NCBI GenBank assembly: GCA_016197405.1
Contig: JACPVR010000004.1
Coordinates: forward strand, 372,001-436,000
Direction: 5' to 3'
DNA: 64,000 nucleotides
Source of the DNA: Mycobacterium sp.
GTDB taxonomy: Bacteria; Actinomycetota; Actinomycetes; Mycobacteriales; Mycobacteriaceae
In this document: piece after piece, positions 26,623 through 35,893 of the stretch
Layout: each line of letters opens with the position of its first letter
How positions within the stretch are numbered: position 1 is the stretch's first letter
The notes under the pieces: generated by a model
Databases searched by the model: none
Told to the model about the DNA's origin: nothing
Seen by the model: only the letters and a program-made list of their open reading frames with translations
Position numbers and translations under genes: made by a program

Positions 26623-27921
26623 ATGACCGACAAGTTCCACCTGGCCTGGTTCCTGAACTTCGTCGCCGACGAGTGGAACGGCAACTGGGGCGACGGCGGG
26701 CGCGACTTCACCGGCGACTTCTACGTCGACGTGGCCCGCGATCTGGAACGGGCCAAATTCGACTATGTCCTCATCGAGGACAAGCTCATGGTGTCGACCG
26801 CCTTCGGCGGCAGCATGGAGCACGACCTCAAACACGGGGTCAACCCGAAACATGATCCCGTCCCGCTGGCCGTCTTGATTGCCGCTGCCACCAGCCGGCT
26901 CGGCGTCGTCCCCACCATGTCCACCAGTTTCTATCCGCCCTACATGCTGGCCCGGCTGTGCAGCACCGTGGACCACATCGCCCGCGGGCGGTTCGGCTGG
27001 AACGTCGTCACCTCCGCGGAGGATCGCGCGGCACAGAACTTCGGGCTCGACGAGCTCTATGAACACGATGAGCGCTACCACCGCGCGACCGAGTATCTCG
27101 AAGTGGTCAGCAAGCTGTGGGAGTCGTGGGAACCCGATGCCATCGAACGTGACTATGCGACCGGCACGTACGCGAATCACAAGAAGGTCAACACCATTGA
27201 CTTCGAGGGCAAGTACTACAAGTGCCGCGGCCCGCTCAACACAGCACCCTCGCCGCAGTACCGTCCCACGATCGCCCAGGCCGGCGCGTCCCCGCCGGGG
27301 CGCGAGCTCGCCGCCCAGCATGCCGACACCATCGTCGCGCCGGCCAACGGTGCCGAGGCCATGAAGGCCTACCGCGACGACATCCACCAGCGGATGAAGG
27401 CCAACGGCCGCGATCCGTCGCACTGCAAGGTGCTCTATCTGGTGTCGCCTATCGTGGCTGACACGCACGAGGAGGCCGTCGCCAAACGGGACCGGTGGTT
27501 CAACAGCCCCCTCTACATCGAATACATGCTGGCCGAGATCTCCTCGATCACCGAGATCGACTTCTCGCAGTTCGACCTCGACAAGCCGGTGCCGGAGGTG
27601 ACGACCAACGGTGAGCGCGGCTCGCTGGAGAGCTTCCTGTCCCGGGGCCGCGGAAAGACACTCCGCGAAATCGTCACCGGCAGTGGTCTCACCGCCAACA
27701 TCCCGTTCATCGGAACACCGCAAGAGGTGGCCAAGGAGATGGGTGAATTGATGGAGGAGGTCGGCGGTGACGGCTACCTGATCACCAGCCCCGTCATGCG
27801 ACTCAACCGCCGCTATGTCACCGAGATCACCGATGGTCTGGTACCCGAGCTGCAGAAGCTGGGCCTGACCCGATCCGAGTACACCACCACGATGCTGCGC
27901 GACCACCTGCGCGAATTCTGA
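26623..27921 (+). CDS. FMNH2-dependent monooxygenase 1 (NtaA/SnaA/DszA family)
   Basis: Bacterial luciferase-superfamily flavin monooxygenase, 432 residues. Family features are the N-terminal FHLAWFLNF, the conserved MSTSFYPPYMLARL and FGWNVVTSAEDRAAQNFG, the flavin-contact region RGPLNTAPSPQ...AQAGASPPGRE, and the C-terminal GGDGYLI. Enzymes of this group use FMNH2 and O2 to cleave C-N or C-S bonds (nitrilotriacetate, EDTA, sulfones). It needs a separate flavin reductase; two candidates lie at 38120-39102. GAGGGG precedes the ATG. ribBA-like and MFS genes follow on the same strand. Substrate unknown. Confidence 0.9.
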   Translation: MTDKFHLAWFLNFVADEWNGNWGDGGRDFTGDFYVDVARDLERAKFDYVLIEDKLMVSTAFGGSMEHDLKHGVNPKHDPVPLAVLIAAATSRLGVVPTMSTSFYPPYMLARLCSTVDHIARGRFGWNVVTSAEDRAAQNFGLDELYEHDERYHRATEYLEVVSKLWESWEPDAIERDYATGTYANHKKVNTIDFEGKYYKCRGPLNTAPSPQYRPTIAQAGASPPGRELAAQHADTIVAPANGAEAMKAYRDDIHQRMKANGRDPSHCKVLYLVSPIVADTHEEAVAKRDRWFNSPLYIEYMLAEISSITEIDFSQFDLDKPVPEVTTNGERGSLESFLSRGRGKTLREIVTGSGLTANIPFIGTPQEVAKEMGELMEEVGGDGYLITSPVMRLNRRYVTEITDGLVPELQKLGLTRSEYTTTMLRDHLREF

Positions 27922-27928
27922 TCTGGGT

Positions 27929-29113
27929 ATGTCGGTCATTGGGTTCCGGAGGCGCGCCCGTCGCGCCGCCAGTCTGAAACCATCCGCACATTCGACTGTC
28001 GGAGCCGCGGCGGAAGCGTTGCGCGAAGGCCGCATGGTTATCGTCGTCGACGCCGAAAATCCGGACGAAGACGGCGATCTCATGCTCGCCGCGGTGCACG
28101 CGACACCTGAGCGCGTCGCCTTCATGGTGCGCAACACCAGCGGCATCCTGTGTGTCCCGATGCTGGCCGGTGATCTCGACCGGCTGCGGGTGCCGCCGAT
28201 GGTGGCTGTCAACGAAGACCCCAAGGGCGCCGACTACGCGGTATCGGTCAATGCCAGAGCGGGGATCGCCAGCGGAATCTCGGCGGCTGACCGGGCCACC
28301 ACCATCCGGCTGCTGGCAGATCCGGCAACCGCTCCAGGCGATCTGAACCGTCCCGGTCACGTGTTCCCGCTGCGCGCCGCCGACGGTGGGGTGCTGCGCC
28401 GGGCCGGGCACACCGAGGCCGCTGTAGACCTGGCGCGGCTTGCCGGGCTACCCCCGGTCGCCGTCATCGGTGAAGTCCTCGACGAGGACGGCACCGTCGC
28501 CCGGGGTGACCGGCTGCACGGTTTCGCGGACCGGCACCGGCTGATCATCGTCCCGATCGCCGATCTGATCGCCCACCGCAGGCGCACCGAACGCCTGGTC
28601 GAGTTCAAGGCGTCCAGCCGGTTACCGACCCAGCACGGCGAGTTTCGGGCGCACGGCTTCCGTTCGGTACTCGATGGAAGCGAACATATTGCTCTGGTAA
28701 TGGGAGACATTGGCACCGACAATGTTTCGCCGACTCTGGTCAGAGTGCAGTCCGAATGTCTGACCGGCAACGTGTTCTCCGCATCGCACTGCGACTGCGA
28801 CGATCAGCTTCAGGGCGCGCTGCGGATGGTCGCTGGGGAGGGCCGCGGGGTTGTGGTGTACCTGCGTGGGCACGAGTCGGGCGTGATGGGCATGCAGCGG
28901 CTCAGCGGCTATCACCCGCGCGGCGGCGGGTCGGATTCGCGCGACTACGGCATTGGTGCCCAGATCCTCGCCGACCTCGGGGTGCACCGGATGCGATTGC
29001 TGACCGACAATCCGGTCAAGCGAATCGGCCTGGAAGCTTATGGGCTCGAAGTCGTCGACACGGTGCAGGTGCCGACGAGCCGCACCGCCGGCAAGACCTC
29101 GACGTCGTGCTGA
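27929..29113 (+). CDS. RibBA-like protein with altered DHBP-synthase and GTP-cyclohydrolase II motifs
   Basis: Two-domain protein of 394 residues: DHBP synthase-like (about 20-215) and GTP cyclohydrolase II-like (about 225-390). Domain 1 keeps RPGHVFPLRA and GGHTEA (residues 141-163), but the acidic RENEGD loop reads PDEDGD (45-50), losing its arginine. Domain 2 keeps the zinc cysteines C277, C288 and C290, but the catalytic EGRG(I/N)G stretch reads ESGVMG (316-321) and the following segment is short, so the usual arginine is missing. It starts 7 nt after monooxygenase 1 and overlaps the MFS gene. It could supply flavin precursors, run a changed reaction, or bind a ligand. Confidence 0.85.
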   Translation: MSVIGFRRRARRAASLKPSAHSTVGAAAEALREGRMVIVVDAENPDEDGDLMLAAVHATPERVAFMVRNTSGILCVPMLAGDLDRLRVPPMVAVNEDPKGADYAVSVNARAGIASGISAADRATTIRLLADPATAPGDLNRPGHVFPLRAADGGVLRRAGHTEAAVDLARLAGLPPVAVIGEVLDEDGTVARGDRLHGFADRHRLIIVPIADLIAHRRRTERLVEFKASSRLPTQHGEFRAHGFRSVLDGSEHIALVMGDIGTDNVSPTLVRVQSECLTGNVFSASHCDCDDQLQGALRMVAGEGRGVVVYLRGHESGVMGMQRLSGYHPRGGGSDSRDYGIGAQILADLGVHRMRLLTDNPVKRIGLEAYGLEVVDTVQVPTSRTAGKTSTSC

Positions 29114-30294
29114 TGGCCCAATCCGATCTGCGGTCGATTTCTCGGTCGCGCTGGTTTCTGCCGCTCATCGCGGCAAGCGGTTTCACCATGACCCTGACCG
29201 CGCCATTGGAAGTGCTTTTCGTCCACGAGTTCTGGCATGACGGACTGTCGATCGGCATCTTCATGCTCAGCGCAGCGGTCGGCGTAATCGTCGTCGACGT
29301 CTTCGGTACCCGGTTTGTGCCGGGGTTGGCTGCCAGGGCCGCGTTGACGGTCGGACTGGCGCTGTTCGGTGTGGCGTGTATCGGAATGGGCCTGGCCCAG
29401 GACGACATCGTGCTGATGGCCTCCCGGGTACTGCAGGGGTTCGGTAGCGGCGTCGCGCTGGGCGCCGGACTCCAAGCGGCAGTGCGGATCCCGCCGGTCT
29501 CTGACGATGTCGCGCGGTCGTTGGCCCGGTACAACGGCGCCTTCCTGCTGGGTGCCGCGGTGGGTTCGCCGGGCGGGCTTCTGGTCGCGGGCATCGTCGA
29601 CGGGCGGGCCGGGTATCAGATCGCCTTTGTCGCGACCGGTGTGTTCGCCCTGCTGGTTGCGGCGGCGCTGACCGGCGCGCTGCCAAGCATGGCGGCTCCA
29701 CCGGATATGTCCCGGCCGCGAATCAGCCTGCCGCGCTTCGTGAAATCTCCCGGCAGCGGCGCCGCGCTGGTCCTGGCGATGAGCGGAGACTTCCTGCGCG
29801 GCGGTGTGCTGTTCACGGCGTTGCCGCTTGCCGGAGCGGCCCGCGAATATCCGGTGATGATCATCACCGCGGCGATCGCATTGATGTCCGGGGTCGAGAT
29901 CATCGTGCTCTTCGTGGCGTACCGGCTCATCCGGCGCATCGGAATGGTCCCCATGCTCATCGGTTCGTTCGCGTTGGGAATGCTGTGCGCGATCCTGCTC
30001 GCGGTCTCTGCCGGAGAGACGACTTATCTCTTGGTGTCAGCACTATTCGGTGTCAGTCTTGCCGGAGCGACCGCGAGTCTGCCGGTGCTGGTGGTGGCGC
30101 AGGTCGGGGACTCGGCTTCCGGCCTGGCGAAGTTCCGAATCTCGGCCGGGGTGGGGATCCTCGTGGGCTCTGTCGGTTGTGCGGTGCTCGGCACCCAGAT
30201 CGGGATAGCGGAGCTCTTCGCACTTATCGCTGTCGTACTGCTGGGAAGTGCACAGCTGGCGCATCTGGTGGGTAGGCGGATGGCCGCGCCGTAA
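29113..30294 (+). CDS. MFS transporter
   Basis: Major facilitator superfamily carrier, 393 residues, with about twelve hydrophobic helices and a central loop around residues 195-215 (ALPSMAAPPDMSRPRISLPR). The ATG at 29113 overlaps the TGA of the ribBA-like gene, which indicates one operon with monooxygenase 1. Substrate specificity cannot be read from sequence; export of a reaction product or uptake of the monooxygenase substrate are both possible. A GntR regulator follows 97 nt downstream. Confidence 0.85.
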   Translation: MAQSDLRSISRSRWFLPLIAASGFTMTLTAPLEVLFVHEFWHDGLSIGIFMLSAAVGVIVVDVFGTRFVPGLAARAALTVGLALFGVACIGMGLAQDDIVLMASRVLQGFGSGVALGAGLQAAVRIPPVSDDVARSLARYNGAFLLGAAVGSPGGLLVAGIVDGRAGYQIAFVATGVFALLVAAALTGALPSMAAPPDMSRPRISLPRFVKSPGSGAALVLAMSGDFLRGGVLFTALPLAGAAREYPVMIITAAIALMSGVEIIVLFVAYRLIRRIGMVPMLIGSFALGMLCAILLAVSAGETTYLLVSALFGVSLAGATASLPVLVVAQVGDSASGLAKFRISAGVGILVGSVGCAVLGTQIGIAELFALIAVVLLGSAQLAHLVGRRMAAP

Positions 30295-30391
30295 CCCTGA
30301 CGAAGCAACGACGCCCGAGGCCAGTAACAATCCCCTGCTTCAATGCACGCAGCGGGGCCGACGACCGTGGTCTGGAAGGAGCTGTGCACCC

Positions 30392-31201
30392 GTGACTTCA
30401 CGAGAACCAGCGTCGCTTGGGATGTTTCGAGCGAGGCTTCACCCGCCCGTGCCGGTACGCCCGGAATTGATCTACCAGCGTCAGCGTCAGAGCCCGGATC
30501 GACTCAACAATTCGCAACGTCGCACCTATGACCTGCTGCGCTCGACGCTCATCAGCACTGGCCGGAGCATGTTCCTGGTCGAACGTGAGCTCACCGATGC
30601 GTTGTCGGCGAGCCGCAACACGGTGCGTGCGGTGCTGCAGCAACTGGCCCGCGAGGGGTTGGTCAGCCGCGGGACGAAGAACGGCACCAGGGCCACCGGT
30701 TGTCTGCTGCTGCGTATCGACGAACTCAGTCCGATCGCACAGATGGCCAACGAGCCGTCCATGCGTGTCGAGGCCCGCACTTTGGAATGCCGGTCGCTGG
30801 GCTGCCCGCCGATGGTGCGTGACCGGCTGCAGTTGCCGACGGGGTGGACGGTCCTGATGATCGAAAGCCTGGTGCTGCAAAACGATGCGCCGCTGGGCCT
30901 CGCGGTCAACTACATCGCCCTGACCGAGGAACAGGCCGATGATTTCACGCTGGCCGAGCCTGATGTGGTGTTGTTCCTGGAACGAAACCTCGGCGTGCGC
31001 ATCGGAACGAGCAGCACCACGGTGGGCGCGATCACCGCCGATGACGAAACCGCCGAACTGGTGGGTATCGAGTTCGGCGCCCCGCTGATCTGGCTGGAGG
31101 ACCTCATCGAGGATGAGAACGGGCAGCCGCGGGCACTATCCCAGCTCCGGTTGCGCAGCGATCGAATTGCATTCTCCGCCAACGCACGTCGCGTGGCCTG
31201 A
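30392..31201 (+). CDS. GntR-family regulator with UTRA domain (HutC type)
   Basis: Transcription regulator of 269 residues. The winged helix-turn-helix lies at about residues 35-95 (LVERELTDALSASRNTVR, then LQQLAREGLVSRG), followed by a UTRA ligand-binding domain (IESLVLQNDAPLGLAVNYIA, ending ALSQLRLRSDRIAFS). The GTG at 30392 has GGAAGGAG about 11 nt upstream; an ATG near 30419 is an alternative. Encoded within the monooxygenase island, it is the obvious candidate for controlling it, probably through GT-N3-AC type sites. Its last 66 bp overlap the convergent MFS gene. Confidence 0.87.
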   Translation: MTSREPASLGMFRARLHPPVPVRPELIYQRQRQSPDRLNNSQRRTYDLLRSTLISTGRSMFLVERELTDALSASRNTVRAVLQQLAREGLVSRGTKNGTRATGCLLLRIDELSPIAQMANEPSMRVEARTLECRSLGCPPMVRDRLQLPTGWTVLMIESLVLQNDAPLGLAVNYIALTEEQADDFTLAEPDVVLFLERNLGVRIGTSSTTVGAITADDETAELVGIEFGAPLIWLEDLIEDENGQPRALSQLRLRSDRIAFSANARRVA

Positions 31202-32425
31202 GGGCGTCTCGCGCTGCGGCGTGCGCAGCAACTTCTGATTGGCCAGCACGGTCACGGCGATCGCGGCCAGACCCACGAGGGCCGAAAGCAGCATCGCCGG
31301 ACGGGCGCCGAGCAGGTTCGAGGTGACGCCGAGGATCACCATGCCGGTCGGTAGCGCCAGTCCGATGGTGGTGGTGACGAGTCCGAGTGCGGTGGCGCGC
31401 TCATGGTCGGCCACTGTCGACAACGGCAGGGTGGCCTGTGTCGCGCCGAACAGAGCCTGGCCGATACCGGCCACCCCGAGGGTCAGCAGGGCGACGGGCA
31501 CCGTCGGCGCGTAGGCCAGGGCAGCCAGGCACACCATGCACAGGCCCACCCCGAATGTGTAAGCGGCGAAGGGATATCGCGCCGGCCGGATCACGATCGC
31601 GGCGGCCACGACGACCTGCACGATACCCGCGGTGGACCCGATGATGCCGGTCATCGCCGGCCCGGCTTCGAGGTTCTCGGCGATCACCGGCACCAGTGGG
31701 ATGAACGCGAAATAGCAGAGATTGCAGATCAGGGTCGCCAGCAGGATCACGGCCAGCACCCGCGAGCGGAACAGCAACTGCCAGTCGGGCTTGGCGCCGA
31801 CACGGCGCGCGTCATCGGGTGCGATCACCCGTGCCTGTGCCGGCAGGTGGCGCGTCGAGACCCACAACAGCGGGGCCGAACACGCCAGCAGCACCGCCAG
31901 TACACCGAAAGCCGCGCCGAGACCGAAAAAGGCGATCGTCAAACCGCCGATGAGCGGTCCGAGCATCTGCGCGCTCGCCAGACCCGCAAGCTCGGTGTTG
32001 AGCACCCGGGTGGCACGTTGCGGTCCGCCGATCCGGAACAACAGCTCGCGCTGGGCGGTCATGTTCACCATGCCGCCGAACCCGTATGCCAGTTCGAACG
32101 GATACACCATCCACGGCATGACGGCGCCCGTGCCGACGAGCACCGTCATCAGTACCGAGATCGGCAGCAACACGATCTCGGTGAACAAGACCAACCTTCG
32201 GGGGTCCATATCGACCTTGCCGGCGAAGTAGCTGCCCAGCAGCATGGGCGCGAACATGGCGACGCCGACCAACTGGTTGGCGATCGGCCGGCCGCCCAGA
32301 TGGGTGATGAGATACGCCCCGAGGAAAAGCCCGCCCCACCGGGTCAGGTGCCACATCCACGAGCTCACCAGCAGGATCGGCAATGATCTGCCATGGGTTT
32401 TGGCGGGCAGGGAGATTCGTACCAT
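31136..32425 (-). CDS. MFS transporter (EntS-like)
   Basis: Major facilitator carrier, 429 residues, resembling the EntS/drug-export branch: about twelve helices, an N-terminal LLVSSWMWHLTRWGGLFLGAYL segment and the cytoplasmic motif ADHERATALGLVTTTIG. It lies 16 nt downstream of the DppB-type permease gene on the same strand and is probably the last gene of that transcript. A Cys-containing C-terminal tail (CVGGEC) is unusual. Substrate unknown. Confidence 0.83.
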   Translation of the reverse strand: MVRISLPAKTHGRSLPILLVSSWMWHLTRWGGLFLGAYLITHLGGRPIANQLVGVAMFAPMLLGSYFAGKVDMDPRRLVLFTEIVLLPISVLMTVLVGTGAVMPWMVYPFELAYGFGGMVNMTAQRELLFRIGGPQRATRVLNTELAGLASAQMLGPLIGGLTIAFFGLGAAFGVLAVLLACSAPLLWVSTRHLPAQARVIAPDDARRVGAKPDWQLLFRSRVLAVILLATLICNLCYFAFIPLVPVIAENLEAGPAMTGIIGSTAGIVQVVVAAAIVIRPARYPFAAYTFGVGLCMVCLAALAYAPTVPVALLTLGVAGIGQALFGATQATLPLSTVADHERATALGLVTTTIGLALPTGMVILGVTSNLLGARPAMLLSALVGLAAIAVTVLANQKLLRTPQRETPSGHATCVGGECNSIAAQPELG

Positions 32426-32441
32426 CCCTACCCGTGCATCC

Positions 32442-33437
32442 TCAGAGTGCCACTCGCGGATCGGCGATCGATTGCATGACGTCGACGGCGATGTTGGTGA
32501 CGACGTAGAGCAGGCCGATCACCAGGGTCACCCCGGCGATCGCATTGAAATCGGCTTTGTCGATGGCCCGGGAGATGTACAGACCGATGCCGGGACGGGC
32601 GAAGATGAGTTCCACCAGGATGCAGTTCCCGATCATCACAGCCAGCTGCAGGCCGATCAGTGCGAACACCGGCCCCACCGAGTTTCGCAGTGCATGCATG
32701 ATGAGGATCCGCTTCTCGCCCAGTCCTTTTGAGCGGGCCGTGCGGGTGTGATCGGCCCGCATCGTCGCTTCCAAGCTGCTGCGTAGCACCCGGCCGACCG
32801 CTGCGGCCGGTGTCAGGGCCAGACAGAACGCCGGGAGCAGCAGATGGTAAAGATCGTCGAAGAAGACTTCCGGCCGGCCGGCCAGGATGCTGTCGACCAT
32901 CAGAAAATGTGTCGGACCCGTGGGTGCGTCCAGATAGGACGTCTGATCGGTGATCGGCAGGATGTCGAGGAACCGATAGAACACCAGCATGCCGAGCAGA
33001 CAGGCCAGGAAGACCGGGACCGATGCACCGGAGACCATGACCACGCGCAGCACGCCGGAGCCGCGCCAGCCCTGCGCGGTGGCGAGGCCGAGGAAGAAGC
33101 CGATGATCACGGTGAAGATCAGTGCGACGAAGAGCAACTCAAGGGTGACCGGCATGAAAGAGGCGATATCGGAGAGCACCGGGGTGCGGGTCAGACTGGA
33201 CTGTCCGAGGTCACCGTGTACCGCCTTGGTCAGGTAGTTCCAGAATTGGACGGGGAAGGGCTGATCCAATCCCAGAGTGTGTCGTGCCGCCGCGTACACC
33301 TCGGGGGAAGCCTTGGCCCCGACGAGTGCGGCGACCGGGTCGACCGGCGCCACCTGTTGCAGTGTGAAGACCGCGAGCACGAGGACAAGCAGTACCGGGA
33401 TCGCGCCGAGCAGGCGTCGTGGCAGGACCGTCAGCAT
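32442..33437 (-). CDS. ABC transporter permease, DppB-type
   Basis: Inner-membrane permease of the peptide/opine/nickel ABC family, 331 residues. It has an N-terminal helix followed by the DppB-type periplasmic insert, about six helices in total, and the cytoplasmic EAA-like loop TARSKGLGEKRILIMHALRN. It pairs with the DppC-type permease whose stop overlaps this start codon (TGATG). Together with the fused ATPase (35894-37879) and the binding protein (39123-40757) it forms a complete importer. Confidence 0.93.
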   Translation of the reverse strand: MLTVLPRRLLGAIPVLLVLVLAVFTLQQVAPVDPVAALVGAKASPEVYAAARHTLGLDQPFPVQFWNYLTKAVHGDLGQSSLTRTPVLSDIASFMPVTLELLFVALIFTVIIGFFLGLATAQGWRGSGVLRVVMVSGASVPVFLACLLGMLVFYRFLDILPITDQTSYLDAPTGPTHFLMVDSILAGRPEVFFDDLYHLLLPAFCLALTPAAAVGRVLRSSLEATMRADHTRTARSKGLGEKRILIMHALRNSVGPVFALIGLQLAVMIGNCILVELIFARPGIGLYISRAIDKADFNAIAGVTLVIGLLYVVTNIAVDVMQSIADPRVAL

Positions 33438-34315
33438 CAGCGATCCCGGATCCGGTCGCGGATGGCGTCACCGGCGAAGTTGGCCACGATGGCGATGATC
33501 GCGACGGCCACCGCGGGCATGATCGGAATCCACCAGGCGCTGAAAACGTACGTCAGACCCTGTGCGCTCATGGAACCGAGTTCAGGGGCCGGCTGGGGGG
33601 CGCCGAGACCGAGGAACGACAGGCTCGACAGCATCAGCACCAGTGCAGCGATATCCAGGCTGGCTGCGACGATGGTGACCGGTACCGCTCCTGGCAGCAG
33701 ATGCCGGTACATCTGCCGCCACCAGCCGGCGCCGCCGATCTTGGCTGCTTCCATATGTGGTGAGGCGGCCAGCCGCCGAACTTCCGACCGCACGATTCGC
33801 GCATAGAGGGGCCACCATACGATCGCCACACCGACGAGAGTGTGGGTGTAGGAGCGTCCGATGGCGGCGACGACCGCCAACGCGAGGATAGGCCCCGGCA
33901 GTGCCAGGAACGCATCGGTCACCCGCATCAGGACGGCGTCGATCCAGCCGCCGCGCGCCCCCGCGATCAGCCCGATCAGACCGCCGAAGACAACGCCGAA
34001 GGCGACCACCGCCAGGGCGCCGAACCAGCTGGTCTGCATACCGCACAACACTCGGCTCAGCACGTCGCGCCCGACGGTGTCGGTACCGAGTAGGTTGACC
34101 GAATTGGGCGCGGTCATCGGTGTTCCCGCGACCGCCAGCGGATCGAACGGTGCGATGGCCGGCGCGAAGATGGTGACGACGAACATCGCGGCCAGGGCGA
34201 TGAACGCCGCGTAGTTCGGTATCGAGGTGCCCTGGAAATACTGGCGGACCGCGAAACGGGCCCGGGTCCGGTAGCGCATCAGTTGGGTGGGGACGTAGAA
34301 CTCTGCGACAGCCAT
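33437..34315 (-). CDS. ABC transporter permease, DppC-type
   Basis: Second permease of the peptide/nickel-type importer, 292 residues. It has an N-terminal helix, the DppC-type insert containing LLGTDTVGRDVLSRVLCG, and the cytoplasmic loop EAAKIGGAGWWRQMYRHLLP. The ATG at 34315 has GAGGAG 7 nt upstream, which favours it over longer in-frame readings. It is the first gene after a strong hairpin terminator that closes monooxygenase 2, so it may have its own promoter or be expressed at reduced level by read-through. Confidence 0.93.
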   Translation of the reverse strand: MAVAEFYVPTQLMRYRTRARFAVRQYFQGTSIPNYAAFIALAAMFVVTIFAPAIAPFDPLAVAGTPMTAPNSVNLLGTDTVGRDVLSRVLCGMQTSWFGALAVVAFGVVFGGLIGLIAGARGGWIDAVLMRVTDAFLALPGPILALAVVAAIGRSYTHTLVGVAIVWWPLYARIVRSEVRRLAASPHMEAAKIGGAGWWRQMYRHLLPGAVPVTIVAASLDIAALVLMLSSLSFLGLGAPQPAPELGSMSAQGLTYVFSAWWIPIMPAVAVAIIAIVANFAGDAIRDRIRDR

Positions 34316-34421
34316 CGATGACTCCTCGACTAGAAGACAAAAGCTCGGCATCGGCGCCGCCCGTTGGATCCGAGTACACCGGGTTTGCGTGTCAGGGCGG
34401 GTTCGGCTGCGTTGCCGGGAA

Positions 34422-34457
34422 ATTGCGCCCCGCCAGGTCGTCCCGGCGGGGCGCAAT
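34422..34457 (-). terminator. Perfect 13-bp hairpin after monooxygenase 2
   Basis: ATTGCGCCCCGCC (34422-34434) and GGCGGGGCGCAAT (34445-34457) form a perfect 13-bp inverted repeat with a 10-nt loop. It starts 3 nt past the stop of monooxygenase 2. On the minus strand the 3' arm runs into AATTTCC, a short weak U-tract. It probably terminates or attenuates transcription before the permease genes. Confidence 0.75.
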
Positions 34458-34460
34458 GGA

Positions 34461-35777
34461 CTAGAACTCGCGCAGGGTCTCGCGCAGAGTCTGTTTGGTG
34501 TACTCGGTCCGGGTCAGGCCGAGGCGCTGCAATTCGGGCACCAGACCATCGGTGATCGACGCGATGTAGTTACGGTTCAAATCCCACCCCGGCTTCATGA
34601 TCAGGAAACCGTCACCACCGATTTCCTCCATCGCCTCACCCATCTGGCGGGCCACCTGCTCGGCTGTCCCGACGAACTCGACGCCGGTGGTGGCCCAGTC
34701 TATTGCGAGCTGTCGCAACGTCTTCGGCCCCGGGCTGCCGTCACCGCGCATGAAATGCTCCAGGGATCCACGCTCGCCGTTGGTGGTGAGATCGGCGGGT
34801 AGCGGTTCATCCCAGTCGAATTGCTTGAAGTCGATTTCGGTGTTCGACGAAATACCCACCAGCTGCTTCTCGATATAGCTGTCGGTGGCCACCAGGCGTT
34901 CGATCTCGGCTCGGGCTTCCGCCTCGGTCGGAGCGACAACCGGCGACACGCAGAACATCAGTTTGATGTCGTCGGGGTTGCGCCCGGCAGCCGTGGCGCG
35001 GGCCCGGATGTCGTTGCGGTACTCCCGCATTCCCTGCACGCCGGTGCCGACCGCCACGATCGCGTCGGCGGCCCGGGAAGCGAACGCACGGCCCCGCGGG
35101 GACGCCCCGGCCTGCAGGATGGTCGGCTTGTGCTGTGGCGAGGGTACGGTGTTGAGCGGCCCGCGCGATTTGAAGTACTTTCCGACGAAGTCGGTGGTGC
35201 GCACCTTCTTGAAGTCGGCGTAGGTGTGGGTATCGCGGTCCATCACCACCGCGTCGGCATCCCAGGACTCCCAGAGTTGGGTGACCACGTCGAAGTACTC
35301 GTCGGCGACGTTGTAGCGCTCGTCGTGTTCGGGCAGGGCGTCCAGGCCGAAGTTCTGCGCAGCCCGGTCCTCGGCCGAGGACACGATATTCCAGCCGAAA
35401 CGACCCTCGGATATGGAGTCGACGGTGGACGCCAGCCGCGCCAGCAGGTACGGCGGATAGAACGATGTCGACATCGTCGCCACCACGCCGAGGTGTGAGG
35501 TGTTCGCAGCGATGAGCACCGCCAGCGGGACCGGATCATGCTTGGGGGCGAACACCGAGTTCTTCAGGGCACCCTCCATCGAGGCGCCGTAGGCATCGGC
35601 CACCATCACGGTGTCCTCGATCATGATGAAGTCGAAGCACGCCCGCTCCATGCTGCGGGCCATGTCCACATAGAACCGGCCGTTCGGCCACTTCGCCACA
35701 TCCGGTGAGGCCCGGGGGCTATCCCATTCCGGCGGAATGAAATTCATGAACCAGCCCAGGTGGAATTTGTTCGTCAT
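34461..35777 (-). CDS. FMNH2-dependent monooxygenase 2 (NtaA/SnaA/DszA family)
   Basis: Luciferase-superfamily flavin monooxygenase, 438 residues, clearly paralogous to monooxygenase 1: shared FHLGWFMNF start, MSTSFYPPYLLARL, FGWNIVSSAEDRAAQNFG, RGPLNTVPSPQHKPTILQAGASPRGR, and a shared C-terminal EF. The ATG at 35777 has AGGAG upstream. It lies 116 nt downstream of the fused ABC ATPase gene and is followed by the 34422-34457 hairpin. The close coupling to an importer suggests that its substrate is the imported solute. Confidence 0.9.
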   Translation of the reverse strand: MTNKFHLGWFMNFIPPEWDSPRASPDVAKWPNGRFYVDMARSMERACFDFIMIEDTVMVADAYGASMEGALKNSVFAPKHDPVPLAVLIAANTSHLGVVATMSTSFYPPYLLARLASTVDSISEGRFGWNIVSSAEDRAAQNFGLDALPEHDERYNVADEYFDVVTQLWESWDADAVVMDRDTHTYADFKKVRTTDFVGKYFKSRGPLNTVPSPQHKPTILQAGASPRGRAFASRAADAIVAVGTGVQGMREYRNDIRARATAAGRNPDDIKLMFCVSPVVAPTEAEARAEIERLVATDSYIEKQLVGISSNTEIDFKQFDWDEPLPADLTTNGERGSLEHFMRGDGSPGPKTLRQLAIDWATTGVEFVGTAEQVARQMGEAMEEIGGDGFLIMKPGWDLNRNYIASITDGLVPELQRLGLTRTEYTKQTLRETLREF

Positions 35778-35879
35778 CGCCACTCCTGCTCGGTATCTAC
35801 CGCAGCTGATCGATTGATCGGCTGCCGAGCCAATGAAACCGGTCACCGATGACCCGCCGAATGCGCCTGTGTAGCAACA

Positions 35880-35888
35880 GTATTACGC
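35880..35888. promoter_or_regulatory. Candidate GntR-type site (GTATTACGC) before monooxygenase 2
   Basis: GTATTACGC lies about 100 bp upstream of the monooxygenase 2 start and abuts the end of the ATPase gene. The GT-N3-AC core fits GntR-family operators, and near-identical motifs precede the binding-protein gene and monooxygenase 3. Confidence 0.4.
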
Positions 35889-35893
35889 TGCAT

